A DNA stretch of 64,000 nucleotides, taken from positions 744,001-808,000 of the forward strand of contig NZ_CP048407.1 of the NCBI RefSeq assembly GCF_003403315.2, given 5' to 3'. A model generated the notes under the pieces. It saw nothing but the letters and a program-made list of their open reading frames with translations. It searched no databases and had not been told where the DNA came from. The position numbers and the translations under genes are program-made. Positions 14,957 through 26,675 of this stretch are shown piece by piece (the stretch's first letter is position 1; each line of letters starts with the position of its first letter). This DNA is from Thermaerobacter sp. PB12/4term. GTDB taxonomy: Bacteria; Bacillota; Sulfobacillia; Thermaerobacterales; Thermaerobacteraceae.

Positions 14957-16612
14957 ATGATGCAGAGGGGGCGCCGGCAGCGTCACAAGGGGGCAGGGGG
15001 AGTGGGCGCTCGCCTCGCCCGATCGGCGGCAGCCGTTTTCTTGCTGGCGGTCGCCAGCCGGGTGCTGGGGTTCGTCCGGGAGATGGTGCTGGCGGCCGTG
15101 TTCGGCGCCGGCCGGGTGACCGACGCTTATACCATCACCTTCGCCATTCCCTCGGTGCTGTTTCAGGCGGTGGGCAGCGCCATCACCACCATCGTCATCC
15201 CCATGCTCACCCGCTACCGCGCCACCGGGCGGGACGAGGACTTTCGCGAGGTGGCGTGGACCCTGTTCCACGGGCTGTTGCTGGCGCTGGTGGCGATCCT
15301 GGCTGCGGCCATGATCCTGGTCGATCCCCTGGTCCGGCTGTTTGCACCAGGGTTTGCCGGCGAACAGCTGGAGCTCACCCGGCGCCTGGCCCTGATCATG
15401 CTTCCAGGGATTGTCTTCATGGGGATCAACGGCTGGATGCAGGGCGTGCTCAACAGCTGCGGCAACGTGGTGACGCCCGCGGCGGTGGGCATCCCGCAAA
15501 ACCTGGTGCTCATTGGCGGAACCTATTTTCTCGGCCGGGCCTACGGTATCGAGGCGGTCGCCTGGGCGTCCCTGGTGGCGCTGGCCGCCCAGGTGATTCT
15601 CCAATGGAGCGCCCTCCGGCGTGTGGGCCTGCCGTATCGCCCGGTGTTCCGGTGGAACCACCCGGACCTGCGGGCCGCCCTGCGCCGGACGGGCCCGGTG
15701 GTGGCGGCTACGGGCACGGGCCAGATCAGCCAGACGGTGGAACGGGCCCTGGCTTCGGGTTTGCCCGAAGGGAGCGCCGCGTCGCTGTCCTTTGCACAGC
15801 GGATCACGGGGCTGCCCCAGGGCCTGCTGATGTACCCGGTTTCCACGGTGCTCTATCCGGAGCTGACGCGCCGTATCAGTCAGGGCGACCGGGCCGGCTT
15901 CCTCGCCCTTCTCCGCCGCGGGTTGCGCCTGCACCTTTTTCTCATGTTTCCCATCACCGCCGGGATGCTGGCGCTCCGGTCGGAGCTGGTACGCCTGGTG
16001 TTCGAGCGCGGCCGGTTCGACGCCCACGACACGCAGATGACGGCCTTTGCCCTGGCCTTTCTCTGCCTGGGGCTTACGGGTTTTGCCTGGCGCGATCTGA
16101 TGAGCAGGGCGATGTACAGTACGGGTGACACCTGGACGCCCGCCAGCACCGGGATCGTGGCGCTGACCATGCACATCCTGCTCAGCCTCCTGCTGGTGCG
16201 TTACCTTGCCCACGGCGGCATTGCCCTGTCCTGGTCCATCTCCCTGTGGTGGAGCGCCCTGGTCCTGCTGGTGAGGCTCCGGCGGCGGCTCGGGCCGGTG
16301 GGAGGCCGGTCGCTGCTCGGGGGTGCGGTGCAGGCGGCGGTGGCCTCGGCCGTGATGGTGGTGGTGGTGGAAGTATTGCGCCGGGGGCCTGTAGCGCAGC
16401 TGGTGGTTCCCGATGCTCGAACGGTAGCCCAGGCGACCGGCCTGCTCCTGCTGGTGGTCGCCGGGGCCGCCGTGTACGGGGCCGTGCTGGCCCTGTTTCG
16501 GGTGGAGGAACTGGCCTTCCTGGGCGGCCTGGCCCGGAAAGCCTTGGCCCGCCTGGGGGGCGCCGGACGGAGCGGGAGGGGTCCGGCCGAGCGCAACGCC
16601 GGCCAAGCGTGA
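14957..16612 (+). CDS. murJ: MurJ/MviN-family lipid flippase
   Basis: A 551-residue polytopic protein with about 14 membrane helices, MOP superfamily. Family features include VASRVLGFVREMVLAAVFGAGRVTDAYTIT near residues 35-65 (conserved arginine in the R-E-M segment), QAVGSAITTIVIPML, LPQGLLMYPVSTVLYPEL and FERGRFDAHDT. MurJ flips lipid II; relatives flip other undecaprenyl-linked glycans. Its place among glycosyltransferases and a Wzy-type polymerase suggests a glycan-specific flippase as an alternative to the housekeeping MurJ. ATG 14957 or the next codon, ATG 14960, is the likely start. The 159 bases before it show no other gene. Confidence 0.85.
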   Translation: MMQRGRRQRHKGAGGVGARLARSAAAVFLLAVASRVLGFVREMVLAAVFGAGRVTDAYTITFAIPSVLFQAVGSAITTIVIPMLTRYRATGRDEDFREVAWTLFHGLLLALVAILAAAMILVDPLVRLFAPGFAGEQLELTRRLALIMLPGIVFMGINGWMQGVLNSCGNVVTPAAVGIPQNLVLIGGTYFLGRAYGIEAVAWASLVALAAQVILQWSALRRVGLPYRPVFRWNHPDLRAALRRTGPVVAATGTGQISQTVERALASGLPEGSAASLSFAQRITGLPQGLLMYPVSTVLYPELTRRISQGDRAGFLALLRRGLRLHLFLMFPITAGMLALRSELVRLVFERGRFDAHDTQMTAFALAFLCLGLTGFAWRDLMSRAMYSTGDTWTPASTGIVALTMHILLSLLLVRYLAHGGIALSWSISLWWSALVLLVRLRRRLGPVGGRSLLGGAVQAAVASAVMVVVVEVLRRGPVAQLVVPDARTVAQATGLLLLVVAGAAVYGAVLALFRVEELAFLGGLARKALARLGGAGRSGRGPAERNAGQA

Positions 16613-16664
16613 TCCCTGGAGGCGCGGGGCCCGGATGGGGCCGGAATCCGGTGGAGGGTGAGGA

Positions 16665-17831
16665 ATGAACCAGCCGGCAATGAGTGGTGGCGGGCCAGGC
16701 TTGCGGGTGTGGATGCTGCCCGACTACAGTTCGAGCAACCCCTACCAGCGGCTGCTGGCAGATGCCCTGGCGGACCTGGGTGTGCAGGTCACCCTGGCCA
16801 GGCGCCTGGCCGATGTGCCGCCGGCGGCCGTGGCCCGGCGGTCCGGGGATGATGTGGCTGTGATCCACCTGCACTGGACCCACGGGTACATGCTCGACCG
16901 CCGGGCATGGATGACGGCGCTCAAGGGGATGCGGCTTCTTGCCTGGCTTCGGGCCATGCGCCGGCGCGGTGCCGCCCTGGTCTGGACGGTCCACAACCTC
17001 CACGACCACGACCGGCGGCAGCCTCAGCTGGAGCGTTTCTTTCACCGACGGCTGGTCAGGCTCTGTGACGCCCTCATCGTGCATTGCGACTATGCCCGCC
17101 AGGCGACGGCCGGCGCCTTCGCCGTCCCGGAGCGCCTGCGGCGCCGTATCTTCGTCATGCCCCACGGTCACTATTTGGGGGTGTACGGTGAGCCCTGGGA
17201 CCGGCAGCAAGCCCGGTCCCGGCTGGACATCGACCCGGACGCCGTCACGTTCCTCTATCTTGGGGCCATTCGGCCGTACAAGGGCGTTCCCCGGCTGGTC
17301 CGGGCCTTCCGGGAATTTCCGGAGGAAGGGGTCCGCCTAGTGGTCGCCGGGCAACCCGCCACGGACGCTCTGCGGGACGAGATCGAGGCGGCCGCGGCCG
17401 GTGATAGGCGGATACGGCTGGTGCTGGAGCGGGTGCCGGACGAGGACATCCCCCTCTTCATGGGCGCGGCGGACGCCGTGGTCATGCCCTATGAGGACAT
17501 CTTCACGTCGGGCACCGTGATCCTCGCCATGTCCTTCGGCCGCCCGGTCGTTGCTCCGCGTCGCGGTTGCCTGGCCGAAGTGGTGGATGACCAGGGCGGG
17601 TTCCTCTACCCGCCGGACGATCCTACGGGTCTGGTACAAGCCTTGCGCGAGGCCTTGGCCCACCGCCACCGGCTGGCCGACATGGGAAGGCACAACCGAC
17701 GGCGGGTGGAGGCCTGGACGTGGCAAGCTGTGGCGCTTGAGACCCGGCGGGCATACGAAGCTGCGGTGGCCGCGAGGCACCGGGGTGCAGCCGGGCCGGA
17801 CCCGGCGAACCCGGACCGGGGCACGCCCTGA
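16665..17831 (+). CDS. GT4-type glycosyltransferase
   Basis: 388 residues with ATG 16665 behind GGAGGGTGAGG. The N-domain carries HLHWTHGYMLDR and LVWTVHNLHDHD. The C-domain has FLYLGAIRPYKGVPRLVRAF, RLVVAGQP and a relaxed EX7E-like region around VVMPYEDIFTSGTVILAMSFGRPVVAP. The TVHN and YLGxIRPYKG signatures are typical of Group 1 (GT4) enzymes of surface-polysaccharide pathways. It follows the flippase by 52 bases and is probably in the same transcript. The C-terminal 20 residues are a Pro/Gly/Arg tail. The substrate cannot be told from sequence. Confidence 0.85.
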   Translation: MNQPAMSGGGPGLRVWMLPDYSSSNPYQRLLADALADLGVQVTLARRLADVPPAAVARRSGDDVAVIHLHWTHGYMLDRRAWMTALKGMRLLAWLRAMRRRGAALVWTVHNLHDHDRRQPQLERFFHRRLVRLCDALIVHCDYARQATAGAFAVPERLRRRIFVMPHGHYLGVYGEPWDRQQARSRLDIDPDAVTFLYLGAIRPYKGVPRLVRAFREFPEEGVRLVVAGQPATDALRDEIEAAAAGDRRIRLVLERVPDEDIPLFMGAADAVVMPYEDIFTSGTVILAMSFGRPVVAPRRGCLAEVVDDQGGFLYPPDDPTGLVQALREALAHRHRLADMGRHNRRRVEAWTWQAVALETRRAYEAAVAARHRGAAGPDPANPDRGTP

Positions 17832-18011
17832 CGAGGATAAGGGGTCTTACCGCAGCGCTGCGTTCGGTGGCGGAAAACCCAGGATGGGCAAACTGGTCAA
17901 GGTAACGAACAGATTCACCGGCAGGCTTCCATGCCGGCTGCACTGGCACCCAAGGGGGGCGACGAGTCAGCGGTTCTGACACAGCGGAGACTGCGCCGGG
18001 GAGTTGAGGGT

Positions 18012-19190
18012 GTGAACCTGTACGACGTGGTCGTGGTGGGGGCCGGGCTGGCGGGCCTGCAGAGCGCCCGCTTGCTGGCGGGGCGAGGCCTCAAGGTCCT
18101 GCTGGTCGACCGCAAACCCCGGGTGGACCGGTTCGTCCACACCACAGGCATTTTCGTGCGGAAGACGCTGGAAAGCTTTGACCTGCCCGCCGAATACCTC
18201 GGGCCGGTGGTGCGGGACGTGGTGCTGTATTCCCCGGCGGGGCGGGCCCTTCACCTGTCGAGCCCCCATGACGAGTTCCGCGTGGGCCGGCTGCGGCGCC
18301 TGTACGCCCGGTGGCTCGACGAGGCGGTGGGGGCCGGCGCCCACTGGGCCGGCGGCACACGGTTTCTGGGCTCCGAACCGGGTCGAACCAGCCGGGTCTA
18401 CCTGGAGACGGGAGGGCGCCGCTGGGCGGTGGAGGCCCGGTTTATGATTGGCGCCGATGGCTGCCAGTCGACTGTGGCCCGGAACCTGGGGCTTGACGTG
18501 AACCGGGAGTGGATTGTGGGCGCGGAGGAAGTCTACCGGGGCGTGCCGCTGGACGGTCCGCCCGCCTTCCACTGCTACCTGGATCCGCGGCTGGCGCCGG
18601 GGTATCTGGCCTGGGTGGTCCACGACGGGGAGGAGGTCCACGTGGGCACGGGGGGCTACCCCGACCGGTTCCACGTCACCACCGCCCTGGCCGCCTTCAA
18701 AGAACGAGTGGCCCCGCGTTTCGGTCTCGAGCGGGGGCGGCTGGTGGAGCGGCGGGGCGGCCGCATCCCCGTGGGCGGTGTTCTGCACCGCATCGCCTGC
18801 CCGCGGGGGCTTCTGGTGGGCGATGCCGCCGGTGCCGTGTCGCCCCTGACGGCCGGCGGTCTCGATCCGTGCCTGCGGCTGTCCGACCTGGCGGCCCACG
18901 TGGTGGCCGCCTATCTGGACCAGGGCGACCCCCGCATTCTGGGGCACTACCACGGCGGCGCCTTCCAACCCCGCTTCCTCTCCCGGCGCTGGATGCGGCG
19001 GGTCCTGGCGACCTTCCGTCATCCCCTGTGGTATGAACTGGGCTGCGCTGCCTTTCGTGGCACGCCTTTGCGCCGGCTGGCCTGGCAGGTGTTTTTCGGC
19101 CGCGGTTCGTTCCCCGATGTGGAGCCGGTGAAGGCGGCGCTGGGGGTGGACGGCGCATCTCCGGCGGTAATGTCCAGAGGTGCATGGTAA
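18012..19190 (+). CDS. Geranylgeranyl-reductase-like FAD oxidoreductase
   Basis: A 392-residue flavoprotein. GTG 18012 (VNLYDVVVVGAGLAGLQSAR) was chosen because the dinucleotide-binding motif GxGxxG then falls at residues 10-15 and GGGGAG precedes it. Other FAD signatures are present: MIGADGCQSTVARNLG (the GADG motif) and GLLVGDAAGAVSPLTAGG, the GD motif of p-hydroxybenzoate-hydroxylase-fold enzymes. The family includes geranylgeranyl reductases that saturate isoprenoid chains of lipids or quinones, and halogenase- or monooxygenase-like enzymes. The neighbours suggest action on a polyprenyl or membrane lipid, which is only inference. It ends the plus-strand cluster and converges on livF. Confidence 0.75.
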   Translation: MNLYDVVVVGAGLAGLQSARLLAGRGLKVLLVDRKPRVDRFVHTTGIFVRKTLESFDLPAEYLGPVVRDVVLYSPAGRALHLSSPHDEFRVGRLRRLYARWLDEAVGAGAHWAGGTRFLGSEPGRTSRVYLETGGRRWAVEARFMIGADGCQSTVARNLGLDVNREWIVGAEEVYRGVPLDGPPAFHCYLDPRLAPGYLAWVVHDGEEVHVGTGGYPDRFHVTTALAAFKERVAPRFGLERGRLVERRGGRIPVGGVLHRIACPRGLLVGDAAGAVSPLTAGGLDPCLRLSDLAAHVVAAYLDQGDPRILGHYHGGAFQPRFLSRRWMRRVLATFRHPLWYELGCAAFRGTPLRRLAWQVFFGRGSFPDVEPVKAALGVDGASPAVMSRGAW

Positions 19191-19249
19191 AGGCGTGGGC
19201 TGGGCTTTCTCGCAGCCGGCCACGCAACATCCTCTGTTACGGCTTACAC

Positions 19250-19270
19250 GACCCGTGATTCACACGGGTC
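19250..19270. terminator. Hairpin between convergent operons
   Basis: A perfect 8-bp stem GACCCGTG/CACGGGTC with a 5-base loop lies between the reductase gene and livF, which point towards each other. It lacks a T-run in either direction, so it is only a possible bidirectional terminator. Confidence 0.4.
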
Positions 19271-19284
19271 AACCCGGCCCCGAC

Positions 19285-19997
<713 letters not shown>

Positions 19998-20001
<4 letters not shown>

Positions 20002-20765
20002 GATGCCTCCTCCCCCAGGTAGGCCTCGATCACCCGAGGGTTGCGGCGGATCTCCGCCGGGGTCCCGGTGGCAATGAGCACGCCGTGGTCGAGGACGTAG
20101 ATCCGCTCGCAGATGCCCATCACCACCGACATGTCGTGCTCGATCAGAAGCACCGTCAGGTCGAAGTCCCGCCGCACGGCGGCGATCAGCTCCATGAGCT
20201 GGCGGGACTCCTGGGGGTTCATGCCGGCGGCCGGTTCGTCCAGAAGGAGGAGCCGGGGCTTGAGGGCCAGGGCCCGGGCGATCTCCAGGCGCCGCTGCAG
20301 GCCGTAGGGCAGGTTGCGGGCCAGCTCGTCCTTGTGGGCCAGGAGGCCCAGGCGCCCGAGCAGCTCCAGGCTCTCCTCGGCCATGCGGCTCTCTTCCGCA
20401 AAGAAGCGGGGCAGCCGCAGGATGGAGTCCAGCGGCGTGTGGCGGGTGTTGACCTGGTAGGCCACCCGCACGTTATCGAAGACCGTCAGGTTGGGGAACA
20501 GCCGGATGTTCTGGAAGGTCCGGGCGATGCCCAGCCGGGCCAGAACGTGGGGCTTGAGCCCGTTGATGCGCCGGCCGGCGTAGGTGATGGTCCCCTCGGT
20601 GGGCGTGTAGACGCCCGTCAGCAGGTTGAACACGGTGGTCTTGCCCGCCCCGTTGGGGCCGATCAGGCCCACCAGCTCGCCGGGTTCGACCGCCAGATCG
20701 AGCCCGTCCACGGCCTTGAGGCCGCCGAAGCGGATTCCCACCTTCTCCATCTGCAACAGCAGCAT
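19998..20765 (-). CDS. livG: Branched-chain amino-acid ABC transporter ATPase LivG
   Basis: A 255-residue ABC ATPase. I start it at ATG 20765 (MLLLQMEKVGIRFGGL), which follows GGGAGGTGCCCGCTG and shares one base with the livM stop (TGATG). The open frame continues to 21152 only as a shadow of the livM tail. Walker A is GPNGAGKTT, the signature region LPYGLQRRLEIARAL is the LivG variant, and Walker B is LLLLDEPAAGMNP. The insert between Walker A and signature (RLPRFFAEESRMAEES) is typical of LivG. It pairs with LivF in the same importer. Confidence 0.93.
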
Positions 20766-22033
20766 CAGCGGGCACCTCCCTGGCCGGGGGTCGAACCGGC
20801 ACCCCCGCCGGTCGAACCGGCGTCCCCAGCGGCCGCACCATCCGGGGCGGGGCCGCCGGTGGCGGAGCGTGGGGCACCGGAGCTCGTGGAGCCCTGTGGG
20901 ACGGTTCCGGCGGTGGTCCCGAGGCCTCCTGAACCTGATCCGGTGGGTCCGCCCGCACCGCCCGCTCCGCCCGCGCCAGCCCCTCCGGCCTCGCGGGCGA
21001 GAGCGGGACTCCCGGCCCCTCCGGCCGCCCGAGCGAGAGCGGGGCTCCCGGCGGGCAGGGCTTCCGGAGCCCTGACCCCGGCCCCCGCCGCGGCTTCGTC
21101 TTCCTCGCCGCGGAACCCGGGGAAGAACCCGGTGATGGACCGGGTCCCCCAAAGCCCCTGGGGCCGGAACAGCATGACCAGGATCAGCACCAGGCTGTAG
21201 AGGATCATCCGCACCTCGGGGTACGCCTGCAGGCCGATGGAGACCAGGGTGAGGAAGGTGGCCGCCAGGATCGCCCCGGGCAGGCTGCCGATGCCGCCGA
21301 GGACCACGAACACCAGGATCTCGAAGGACTTGAGAAACCCGAAGTTGCTGGGCTGGATGACGTAGAAATTGTGGGCGTGCAGCCCCCCTGCCAGCCCGGC
21401 AAAGAAGGCACTCAGGGCAAACGCCATGACCTTGTAGGTCGTGGTGTTGACGCCCATGGCCGCGGCGGCGATCTCGTCTTCCCGCAGGGCCAGGGTGGCC
21501 CGGCCGTGGGCGGAGCGGGTGAAGTGCACGGTGACCAGGATGGCGGCCACCACGCTGGCGTACAGGGCGGTCCAGCTAGTCAGGTGGGAGACCCGCATGC
21601 CCGCGGCGCCCCCCACGTACTCCACGTTGAGCAAGATGATGCGGACGATCTCGGCAAAGCCCAGGGTGACGATGGCCAGATAGTCGCCCCGCAGCCGCAG
21701 GGACGGGATGCCGACCACCAGGCCCACCAGCAGGGCGGCCAGGGCCCCCGCCAGCAGGGCCACGGCGAAGGGCATGTCCAGCTTCTGGGTCAGCACCGCC
21801 GAGGTGTAGGCCCCCACGGCCAGGAAGCCCGCGTGGCCGATGGAGAACTGCCCGGCCAGGCCGAGCACGATGTGCAGGCTGACGGCCGCCAGCACGTTAA
21901 TGCCGATGTTCATCAACACGTTCTCGTAGAAGCGGTCCAGGATGCGGGCCGTGAGCAGGAACTGCACCACGGCGTAGATCAGGATCAGGCCGGCCGCGAC
22001 GGCAGCCGCCCGCCGGGGTTGGGGTTTGACCAT
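20765..22033 (-). CDS. livM: Branched-chain amino-acid ABC transporter permease LivM, with long low-complexity tail
   Basis: A 422-residue permease. Residues 1-308 are an ordinary LivM with about nine helices and the family motif GLAGQFSIGHAGFLAVGAY, plus LRLRGDYLAIVTLGFAEIVR. Residues 309-422 are a Gly/Ala/Pro/Ser tail that normal LivM proteins lack; it includes a 12-residue tandem repeat (GSPALARAAGGA, GSPALAREAGGA; 36 bp per unit). The tail lies after the last helix and is probably disordered in the cytoplasm beside the ATPases. LivM pairs with LivH to form the membrane channel. It is separated from livH by 18 bases. Confidence 0.92.
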   Translation of the reverse strand: MVKPQPRRAAAVAAGLILIYAVVQFLLTARILDRFYENVLMNIGINVLAAVSLHIVLGLAGQFSIGHAGFLAVGAYTSAVLTQKLDMPFAVALLAGALAALLVGLVVGIPSLRLRGDYLAIVTLGFAEIVRIILLNVEYVGGAAGMRVSHLTSWTALYASVVAAILVTVHFTRSAHGRATLALREDEIAAAAMGVNTTTYKVMAFALSAFFAGLAGGLHAHNFYVIQPSNFGFLKSFEILVFVVLGGIGSLPGAILAATFLTLVSIGLQAYPEVRMILYSLVLILVMLFRPQGLWGTRSITGFFPGFRGEEDEAAAGAGVRAPEALPAGSPALARAAGGAGSPALAREAGGAGAGGAGGAGGPTGSGSGGLGTTAGTVPQGSTSSGAPRSATGGPAPDGAAAGDAGSTGGGAGSTPGQGGAR

Positions 22034-22051
22034 GCTGCCCCTCCTCGCCGC

Positions 22052-22930
22052 TCAGACCTTTTCCGTGGTGTGCCGCCCGAAGAGGCCCTCCGGCCGGAAC
22101 AGCAGGATGAGGATCAGGATGAGGAACGCGGCGGCGTCACGGAAGAGGGAGAGGCCGGCTGCACTGACCAGGGTCTCGACCATGCCGATGACCAGGCCCC
22201 CCACCATGGCCCCCGGGATGGAGCCGATGCCGCCCACCACGGCGGCCACGAAGGCCTTGAGTCCCGGCAGCACGCCCATCAGGGGGTCGATGCGGGTGTA
22301 ATAGAGCCCATAGACCACCCCCGCCGCACCACCCAGCGCCGAGCCGATGGCAAAGGTGATGGAGATGGTGCGGTTCACCGGGATGCCCATGAGCCGGGCC
22401 GCCTCCAGGTCGAAGCTCACCGCCCGCATCGCCTTGCCGGTGCGGGTCTTCTGCACGATGAACTGGAGGATGGCCATAAGCGCCACGGAGACGGCCAGGA
22501 TCACCAGGGCGTCCAGGTTGATGCCCGCGCCCAGGATCTCCAGCCGCCGGTTGGGGAAGAGGCTGGGATAAGCCTCCGACTGGGCCCCCCGCAGGTAGAT
22601 CGTGGCGTACTGGATGAACAGCGAGACGCCGATGGCGGTGGTCAGGGCCGCCAGCCGGGGAAAGTTGCGCAACCGCCGGTAGGCCACCCGCTCGATGGTG
22701 ACCCCCAGCAGGGCCGAGACCCCCATGGCCAGGAGCAGGGCGGGAATGAAACCGAGCCCCCAGGCGGTCAGGGCGTAGTACCCGGTGAAGGCCCCGATCA
22801 TGAAGACCTCCCCGTGGGCGAAGTTGATGAGCTTGATGATGCCGTAGACCATGGTGTAGCCCAGGGCGATCAGGGCGTAGATGGTCCCCACGGAAAGGCC
22901 GATCAAAAGCTGCTGGAGCCAGATGTCCAT
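22052..22930 (-). CDS. livH: Branched-chain amino-acid ABC transporter permease LivH
   Basis: A 292-residue permease with about eight helices. Its family hallmarks are LSVGTIYALIALGYTMVYGIIKLINFAHGE near the N-terminus and the EAA-like loop KAMRAVSFDLEAARLMGIPVNRTI before SALGGAAGVVYG. The length is normal. It starts the permease-ATPase part of the operon (livH-livM-livG-livF). The 345-base gap upstream to livK holds a strong hairpin, so livHMGF may be read at lower levels than livK. Confidence 0.92.
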   Translation of the reverse strand: MDIWLQQLLIGLSVGTIYALIALGYTMVYGIIKLINFAHGEVFMIGAFTGYYALTAWGLGFIPALLLAMGVSALLGVTIERVAYRRLRNFPRLAALTTAIGVSLFIQYATIYLRGAQSEAYPSLFPNRRLEILGAGINLDALVILAVSVALMAILQFIVQKTRTGKAMRAVSFDLEAARLMGIPVNRTISITFAIGSALGGAAGVVYGLYYTRIDPLMGVLPGLKAFVAAVVGGIGSIPGAMVGGLVIGMVETLVSAAGLSLFRDAAAFLILILILLFRPEGLFGRHTTEKV

Positions 22931-23081
22931 GGCTGTGGTATCCCCTTGTGGTGGCCGGTACCGCCTCCAGGCCGCCCGGCGTGCCGGAGCCGCCCCGGTG
23001 GCCGGCTTCAGGCCTTGGAGGCCGGCTCTAACGGCAAGCGGTCGCGGTCGGAGTTGCCGGCGGCGCCTCAGCCATCGCCGG

Positions 23082-23116
23082 CCGCGGCAGGAGGACAGAA
23101 CCCCCTCCTGCCGCGG
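23082..23116 (-). terminator. Attenuator-type hairpin between livK and livH
   Basis: A perfect 13-bp stem, CCGCGGCAGGAGG and CCTCCTGCCGCGG, with a 9-base loop. There is no T-run, so partial termination or an mRNA-stabilising 3' end for livK is more likely than a hard stop. It lies in the 345-base livK-livH gap, where no gene is seen. Confidence 0.55.
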
Positions 23117-23275
23117 GACCGGCTGTTATCGGGCTGTTCTTAAACGCTCACCGGGTGGTGTCTTGGTGGTGTCTTGGTTACGGTCTTGACGCCCCGGGTC
23201 CGGGTCGCTGAGCCCGCTCGGGAGCCGGGCGATCGGTTCGGCCAGCGCCGGGCCGCCCGCGTTGACGGCCGGGCT

Positions 23276-24484
23276 TTACGGGTTCACCTTGGTCCGGAAG
23301 ACCTGCTGGCCGTCCTTGTACTCGATCACCACGGCGGCCTTCACGGGATTGTGCTGCTCGTTGATCGAGATGGTGCCCGTGACCAGCTGGACGTCCTTCG
23401 ACTGCTCCAGGGCGTCCTTGATGGCCACCGGGTCGGCCGAACCGGCCCGCTTGATGGCGTCGGCCAGGAGCATCACGGCGTCATAGCCCAGGGCGGCGAA
23501 GCCGTCGGGCACCTTGTTGTACTCGGCCTGGAAGGCCTTGATGAACTCCTGGATCCTGGGGTCGGGGTCGCCGGCGGAGTAGTGGTTGGTGAAGAAGGTG
23601 TTGTTCAGGTTCTCCGCCCCGGCCAGTTCCACCATGGTCGGGGAATCCCAACCGTCGCCGCCCATCATCGGGATGGTGAGGCCCGCATCTTCCCGGGCCT
23701 GCTTGACGATCAGGCCGACCTCCTCATAGTAGCCGGGGATGAACAGGAAGTCGGGGTTGGCCGCCTTGATCCGGGTGAGCTGGGCCTTGAAGTCGGTGTC
23801 GTCCTTGACGTAGGACTCTTCCGCCACGATCTGGCCGCCGCCGGCGGTGAAAGCCTCCTTGAAGGCCGCGGCCAGGCCCTTGGCGTAGTCGCTGGACGAG
23901 TCGGTGAAGATTGCGGCCCGCTTTACGCCGAGTTCTTCCAAGGCGAACTTGGCCGCCACCTGGCCCTGGAACGGGTCGATGAAGCACACGCGGAAGATGA
24001 ATTCGTGGGTCTCACCGGTCTCCGGGTCGACGGTCACGATGGGGCTGGTGGCCGTCGGCGCGATGACGGGGATCTGGTTCTCGTTGGCCAGGTCGACCAT
24101 GGCCAGGGTGTTGCCCGAGGTGGCGGCGCCGATGATGGCGACCACCTGGTCCTGGGTCATCAGCTTGAGGGCGGCGTTGGTCGACTCCGCGGCGTCGGAC
24201 TTGTTGTCAGCCTTGACGAACTCGATCTTCCGACCGTCCAGCAGCCCGCCTTCCTCGTTGATCTTGGCGGCCGCCAGCTCCGCACCCTGGGCGAAGGACT
24301 GCCCGTAGGAGGCCACGTCACCCGAGAGCTCGGCGTTGATTCCGACCTTGATGGCCCCGCCGTCAGCGCCCCCTGCGCCGGAGCCGGCGCCCGAGCCGGT
24401 ACCGGCGGGCCCACAGGCGGACAGCGATAAAGCGAGAATCAGAAGAAGGGAAGCAAAAACTGATTTGGAACGGAACACATCCAT
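23276..24484 (-). CDS. livK: Branched-chain amino-acid ABC transporter substrate-binding lipoprotein
   Basis: A 402-residue type I periplasmic-fold lipoprotein. The signal (MDVFRSKSVFASLLLIL) ends in the lipobox LSAC with the lipidated cysteine at residue 24. A Gly/Ala/Ser linker follows, then the Peripla_BP_6 domain: KVGINAELSGDVASYGQSF, IIGAATSGNTLAMVDLANE, VIAPTATSPIV. The SGN segment lines the ligand pocket in the family. The ligand could be Leu/Ile/Val or another amino acid. Its divergent placement against the hut genes makes an aromatic or histidine-like ligand possible but unproven. The start ATG 24484 follows AGAGGAGGT. Confidence 0.92.
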   Translation of the reverse strand: MDVFRSKSVFASLLLILALSLSACGPAGTGSGAGSGAGGADGGAIKVGINAELSGDVASYGQSFAQGAELAAAKINEEGGLLDGRKIEFVKADNKSDAAESTNAALKLMTQDQVVAIIGAATSGNTLAMVDLANENQIPVIAPTATSPIVTVDPETGETHEFIFRVCFIDPFQGQVAAKFALEELGVKRAAIFTDSSSDYAKGLAAAFKEAFTAGGGQIVAEESYVKDDTDFKAQLTRIKAANPDFLFIPGYYEEVGLIVKQAREDAGLTIPMMGGDGWDSPTMVELAGAENLNNTFFTNHYSAGDPDPRIQEFIKAFQAEYNKVPDGFAALGYDAVMLLADAIKRAGSADPVAIKDALEQSKDVQLVTGTISINEQHNPVKAAVVIEYKDGQQVFRTKVNP

Positions 24485-24526
24485 ACCTCCTCTAGCGATC
24501 CTGGATGAATGCGCCAGGTAGCTACT

Positions 24527-24554
24527 ATTCTAGCGACTTGTTTGGGGATGTCCA
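24527..24554 (-). promoter_or_regulatory. Probable livK promoter
   Basis: On the minus strand TGGACA (24549-24554) and TAGAAT (24527-24532) are separated by 16 bases, each one mismatch from the sigma-A consensus. It lies about 40 bases upstream of livK. The rest of the 310-base livK-hutU gap includes an AT-rich spot at 24672-24684 that may serve hutU, but no clear -35/-10 pair was found for it. Confidence 0.55.
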
Positions 24555-24794
24555 GCAGTTTTCTTCCCTTGTGTAGAAAGATTCGTACGGCAATGGAAGA
24601 GTGGGAGCGGGTGCCATCTGGGGCCAGCTCCCGATCCGGGGCCGGTAGGAATCCAGATGGTGTGGGATGCCGTGAATAATATTAGGAAGGAAGTGACGGC
24701 GCAGCTTCCGAAGCGACTGTCCGTGGACGGCTCCCAAGGCCGGGGCCGCGTCGAACCGGTCGCCCCGGTCCGAGCCCCCTGGGGAGGTGCCACC

Positions 24795-26489
<1,695 letters not shown>

Positions 26490-26675
26490 CGGGGGCGTGG
26501 CGGGGAACGGGACGGGGCCGGAAACGGGGATGTGGCCCGAGCCGGGACGTGGCCGGGACCCCAACGCCAGCGAGAGCAAAGCAAACGCCAGTGCACGGGG
26601 AAGCGGCCCAGTGTACAGGGAAACGCCGGTGAGCGAGCGCACAGGGGAACGCCGGTGAGCGATGGAGGAGCTCTG

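Noticed and set aside
13733-16606. A 957-codon open frame on the minus strand
   Set aside because: It lies antisense to a glycosyltransferase and murJ, which have clear motifs; long antisense frames are expected at this GC content. Its product is Pro/His/Arg/Gln-rich with no domain.
21371-23143. A 590-codon plus-strand frame across livM and livH
   Set aside because: It is the complement of two well-supported permease genes and has a hydrophilic, Asp/Gly/Gln-rich product typical of shadow frames.
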